Shown in pieces: positions 6,168 to 7,777 of a DNA stretch of 7,777 bases. Below the pieces are notes generated by a model that made no database searches, was not told the origin of the DNA, and was given only the letters and a program-made list of their open reading frames with translations. The position numbers and the translations under genes were made by a program. The DNA comes from JBBRLA01 sp038231615 (GTDB lineage Bacteria; Myxococcota_A; Polyangia; Palsa-1104; JAEUJZ01): the NCBI GenBank assembly GCA_038231615.1, contig JBBRLA010000412.1, positions 1 to 7,777 of the forward strand, given 5' to 3'. Each line of letters begins with the position of its first letter. Within the stretch, counting starts at the first letter, position 1.

Positions 6168-6850
6168 GATGTTCTACCTGTAGGCAGGGGACGACATGGG
6201 GGCAGCCCTCGCCCGAGGCCGTTCATGGGCAGCAGCGACGTCACTTCGGCGATATCCAGCGCAGCAAGGAGGTCCGCGAGGATTCGATCCTGCGGGGGCG
6301 GCAGGACGCGATCGTCCCGAAGGGACTGGATTACATCGGCCAGATCGGACCAGCGCACCATGCGCATGGGTGGCTCCATATTTTCCATCCACGCGCGGTA
6401 CTCTTCCGGCGGCTCTACCAGCAACAATCCGATGCGCTCATGTTTCTCTCGGTGCTGGAGCGCGCGATACTCGCGTCCGAGCTGGCCTTTGGTTTGCCCG
6501 CCGCCCTTGCGGGGTGCCTTCGCCTCCACGACGATCCAGGCATCGCCTCGTCGCAGCAAAATATCGGGCTCGACGCGATCTCGATCCTCGCGATCCGCTG
6601 GCCCGGGCGAGAGGGACACCCACAGTTGCGGGGCGAAGTGGTCCTCTGTACCGGGCCCCGGTATGCCAAAGAGCCGCTCGGCCCACTCCGGATCGGGCTT
6701 GGCCTGGTCTGCGGGCCGGGCAGCGCGAAGCAGGATTTCCCAGGCTAACTCGTCGGGAAGATATGAAAGCCGCCCAAACACGATGGCGCTTAACGCATCC
6801 TCGGTAAGCGTCCGCTCCCCCAGCTTGCCGTGCAGAAGCGCGTGCAGCAT
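6164..6850 (-). CDS. PD-(D/E)XK nuclease-like protein, first gene of a two-gene cassette
   Basis: The product is 228 residues. The start (complement of 6848-6850) is fixed because an in-frame TAA lies 18 bases upstream. The N-terminus is MLHALLHGKL, then TEDALSAIVFGRLSYLP (16-32), a pattern I associate with uncharacterised nuclease-like proteins of defence and mobile islands. The core carries a restriction-endonuclease-fold signature: Asp96 in VEPDILLR, then strand WIVVEAK with Glu109-X-Lys111, i.e. D-x12-E-x-K. A Gly/Lys/Gln-rich segment then leads to QLGREY (123-128), similar in place to the Q/Y motif after the active site in RecB/Cas4-like nucleases. The C-terminal ~80 residues are helical with a Pro-rich end. 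It is predicted to cut, or at least bind, DNA or RNA in the cytoplasm. It has no helicase or methylase neighbour in view, so it is not a standard restriction system. The fold call is moderately strong; the role is inference. Confidence 0.75.
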   Translation of the reverse strand: MLHALLHGKLGERTLTEDALSAIVFGRLSYLPDELAWEILLRAARPADQAKPDPEWAERLFGIPGPGTEDHFAPQLWVSLSPGPADREDRDRVEPDILLRRGDAWIVVEAKAPRKGGGQTKGQLGREYRALQHREKHERIGLLLVEPPEEYRAWMENMEPPMRMVRWSDLADVIQSLRDDRVLPPPQDRILADLLAALDIAEVTSLLPMNGLGRGLPPCRPLPTGRTS

Positions 6851-6853
6851 GTC

Positions 6854-6889
6854 CTGGGCACAATCTTATCAGGAACTGAGTCCGAGCAG
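6854..6889. repeat. 36-bp direct repeat, copy 1 (proximal to the nuclease start codon)
   Basis: The 36 bases begin CTGGGCACAATC and end GTCCGAGCAG on the plus strand and are identical to 6927-6962; the bases just outside both ends differ. The period is 73 bp with a 37-bp spacer. This copy ends three bases before the nuclease gene's ATG (read on the minus strand) and contains its likely -10 element. A long exact repeat in non-coding DNA indicates a recent duplication or insertion. Confidence 0.95.
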
Positions 6890-6893
6890 TCAA
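6863..6893 (-). promoter_or_regulatory. Candidate promoter of the nuclease cassette, nearly leaderless
   Basis: On the minus strand, TTGACT (6893-6888) is followed 19 bases later by TAAGAT (6868-6863), preceded by TGa to make an extended -10 (TGaTAAGAT). Only 12 bases separate the hexamer from the ATG at 6850. Transcription starting six to eight bases after the -10 would leave a leader of about four to six bases, too short for a normal Shine-Dalgarno. The -10 lies wholly in the 36-bp repeat, while the -35 straddles its edge and so exists only for this copy. Predicted from match and spacing only. Confidence 0.4.
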
Positions 6894-6903
6894 CTGAAAA
6901 ACA

Positions 6904-6915
6904 CGCCTTCGGGCG
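6904..6915 (-). terminator. Small hairpin between the 36-bp repeats, followed by T-run on the minus strand
   Basis: On the minus strand the sequence is CGCC-CGAA-GGCG followed by TG and TTTTT, resembling a short intrinsic terminator for transcription arriving from the vapC side. On the plus strand the same bases form CGCC-TTCG-GGCG, a stable UUCG-loop hairpin, with no T-run. The stem is only four base pairs, so termination would be weak. It sits just upstream of the predicted cassette promoter, where it could insulate it. Confidence 0.3.
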
Positions 6916-6926
6916 ACGGAGAAAAA

Positions 6927-6962
6927 CTGGGCACAATCTTATCAGGAACTGAGTCCGAGCAG
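6927..6962. repeat. 36-bp direct repeat, copy 2 (distal)
   Basis: Identical over 36 bases to 6854-6889. It carries the same extended -10 (TGaTAAGAT on the minus strand) but lacks the TTGACT that precedes the proximal copy, so any promoter activity here should be weaker. Transcripts from it would meet the small hairpin at 6904-6915. Confidence 0.95.
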
Positions 6963-7148
6963 GGCCGTCATAACATCTGCAGCGGTCGGTGCGTGAGAGA
7001 GAAGGGGACGGTTCGCAACAATTTAGTTTTGGTCCACGATGCGAAGAAAGGAAAGCTACAGCGCAGGGCTGGCAATCCGAGGCCGCTTGAAGCTTCCGCC
7101 GAAAAGCGGGACGCCACTCAGCTCAGGCAGCCATCTTTATTAAGTGAG

Positions 7149-7238
7149 TGATGGGGAAGTGATGGGGACGGTGTTGACAGTACTACCAATCTTCAGAAGA
7201 GGTAGATCGTCAACGCCGTCCCCGATTCCTCCCCATCA
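7149..7238. repeat. 90-bp imperfect palindrome (REP/BIME- or MITE-like hairpin)
   Basis: The left arm (7149-7178) and right arm (7209-7238) are 30 bases each and collinear as inverse complements. The outer eight (TGATGGGG / CCCCATCA) match exactly. A seven-base block in between is mostly mismatched. The inner 15 (GGGGACGGTGTTGAC / GTCAACGCCGTCCCC) match at 14, the odd pair being a G-U wobble in RNA. Inside, CTACC (7183-7187) pairs with GGTAG (7201-7205), and TCTTC-a-GAAGA (7190-7200) forms the apex. It lies 11 bases beyond the vapC stop and could end its transcript, though no T-run is present. Its form suits a REP-type or miniature transposable element. Confidence 0.75.
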
Positions 7239-7249
7239 TAGAAGTCTGA

Positions 7250-7702
7250 TCAAACGGACCAATCTTCCAACGTCAACCCGGGGACCATTCCGAAGTCACG
7301 ACGGTTTCGGGTCACCACGGTCAAACCATGTATCAGTGCCGTGGCCGCAATCCGCAGGTCCTGAGTGCCCACGCGCAGACCCTGCGACCGCAATTCTGCC
7401 ATACGCTTCTCACACCCCATGTCGAACGGCAGCACCCGGATTCGATCGGCGAAGCGGACCGTCTCCATCAACTTGGCATAGGCCCATACTCGGGCTTGTG
7501 CCTCAGATCGCCGCGCCAGGAGCGCCAGCCGGCCCCGAAGCATCTCCTCGACGGAGCGCCAGCCGGCCCCGAAGCATCTCCTCGACGGTGATCCGCTGAT
7601 GGCGATCTCTTCCGGCGCCATACCTGCCATCCTGGCGAGGACGCCCTCATGGCCCCGCTCCTGCAAGCTGATGTGGTCCGTGTCGAGGAGGAAACGCCTC
7701 AT
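7250..7702 (-). CDS. vapC: VapC-family PIN-domain toxin with a frame-compensated internal duplication
   Basis: The product is 150 residues. Its ATG overlaps the stop of the upstream antitoxin gene (ATGA at 7702-7699), the usual vapBC layout. PIN-domain ribonuclease features: LLDTDHIS with Asp7, the VEE acidic pair (Glu52/Glu53) starting a helix EEMLRGRL, GTQDLRIAATAL with Asp115, and TRNRRDF (Asp136), ending LEDW. VapC toxins cut specific RNAs such as tRNA when released from antitoxin. Residues 37-50 (GSPSRRCFGAGWRS) are foreign to the family. A 34-bp tandem duplication reads first in a shifted frame and then in the correct one, and one base is missing just upstream of it, so the frame is restored. 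Family members known to me read IAIS then about three residues then VEE, so this copy has about 11 extra residues beside the active site. It may be inactive or altered. Confidence 0.88.
   Translation of the reverse strand: MRRFLLDTDHISLQERGHEGVLARMAGMAPEEIAISGSPSRRCFGAGWRSVEEMLRGRLALLARRSEAQARVWAYAKLMETVRFADRIRVLPFDMGCEKRMAELRSQGLRVGTQDLRIAATALIHGLTVVTRNRRDFGMVPGLTLEDWSV
7519..7586. repeat. 34-bp perfect tandem duplication inside vapC
   Basis: The block 7519-7552 (beginning GGAGCGCCAGCC on the plus strand) is repeated exactly at 7553-7586, and the identity runs two bases further (7587-7588). Thirty-four is not a multiple of three, so the duplication by itself shifts the frame by one. On the minus strand the two copies encode SRRCFGAGWRS (shifted) and VEEMLRGRLAL (correct). 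Confidence 0.97.
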
Positions 7703-7777
7703 TGCCCGTTGGCTTCTGCCCGAATCCGTAGAAGCTCTTGCTCGAATTCTTCGTAATCAGGATCGTTGGCCGAGCGC
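7699..7777 (-). CDS. VapB-type antitoxin, C-terminal end (partial)
   Basis: On the minus strand the frame is open from the window edge to TGA at 7701-7699 and gives 25 residues: RSANDPDYEEFEQE, then LLRIRAEANGQ. The stop overlaps the vapC ATG by four bases (ATGA), implying coupled translation. The short acidic NDPxYEEF stretch followed by an amphipathic helix is of the kind antitoxins use to bind the toxin groove. The DNA-binding N-terminal part is outside the window, so the antitoxin class cannot be given. The call rests mainly on position before a PIN toxin. Confidence 0.75.
   Translation of the reverse strand, partial: RSANDPDYEEFEQELLRIRAEANGQ

Larger units (their letters stand above)
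6851..7249. other. Repeat-rich accessory spacer between the nuclease cassette and vapC
   Basis: About 400 bases without a supported gene. It contains two 36-bp direct repeats (6854-6889, 6927-6962) with a small hairpin between them, a GGGGACGGTT motif at 7004-7013, a stretch at ~7014-7140 where I see nothing definite, and a 90-bp imperfect palindrome (7149-7238) that includes two more GGGGACGG copies in opposite orientation. The recurring GGGGACGG core resembles REP-type repeats linked to RAYT (IS200-like) transposases in deltaproteobacteria; this is from memory and no transposase gene is present here. The region probably records past mobile-element activity. Confidence 0.5.

Noticed and set aside
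6854..6962. Two-repeat CRISPR mini-array (36-bp repeats, 37-bp spacer)
   Set aside because: The lengths fit, but there are only two repeats, the repeat has no palindromic core or GAAAC-like end, it carries a promoter-like -10, it abuts a start codon, and the spacer holds a hairpin with a T-run. No cas gene is present.
5937..7151. 404-residue open frame on the plus strand
   Set aside because: It lies antisense to both cassette genes, is Ser/Arg-rich as expected of a reverse-frame shadow, and has no ribosome binding site. The minus-strand frames have motifs and coupled starts.

Overview
The window is GC-rich (roughly 60-65 % by eye) and most likely comes from a member of the Myxococcota or a close deltaproteobacterial relative. 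The main evidence is the GH25 lysozyme at 2422-3786. It ends in a MYXO-CTERM-like tail (a Gly-Cys-Ala-Cys motif, then a hydrophobic helix, then an Arg-rich end) and carries an NBR1/FW-type Ig-like domain. The large lipoprotein hydrolase beside it is also of a kind common in myxobacteria. The organism assignment is inference; no rRNA or housekeeping marker is present.

Left half (1-5050, plus strand). The window opens inside the last 58 residues of a response-regulator receiver domain. Next comes a 675-residue lipoprotein with an alpha/beta-hydrolase core (GISQG nucleophile elbow), then the secreted GH25 lysozyme. Each of these two genes has its own extended -10 element of the form TGnTAnctT, about 35 bases before the start codon, and a good Shine-Dalgarno. 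They therefore look like separately transcribed envelope or secretion genes rather than one operon. After a 340-base regulatory-looking gap lies an unrecognised 307-residue cytoplasmic protein with a Pro/Gly-rich basic tail.

Right half (5051-7777, genes on the minus strand). This part looks accessory. A gap of about 450 bases with an AT-rich patch, two 9-bp tandem duplications and an inverted repeat leads into a two-gene cassette read right to left. The cassette encodes a PD-(D/E)XK nuclease-like protein (6164-6850) and an unrecognised Trp-rich partner (5502-6167), joined by an ATGA overlap. Immediately upstream of the nuclease gene are two identical 36-bp direct repeats 73 bp apart; the proximal copy supplies a likely promoter for a nearly leaderless transcript. 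Further right are repeats resembling REP/RAYT debris, including a 90-bp imperfect palindrome. Last comes a vapBC-type toxin-antitoxin pair whose antitoxin runs off the window.

The most striking observation is in the vapC gene. It contains a perfect 34-bp tandem duplication, which alone would break the frame. A missing base just beside it restores the frame, so the PIN toxin stays open but carries about 11 extra, out-of-frame-derived residues just before its second catalytic acidic residue. The best candidate for an undescribed system is the nuclease plus Trp-rich partner cassette. Its function cannot be established from sequence alone.
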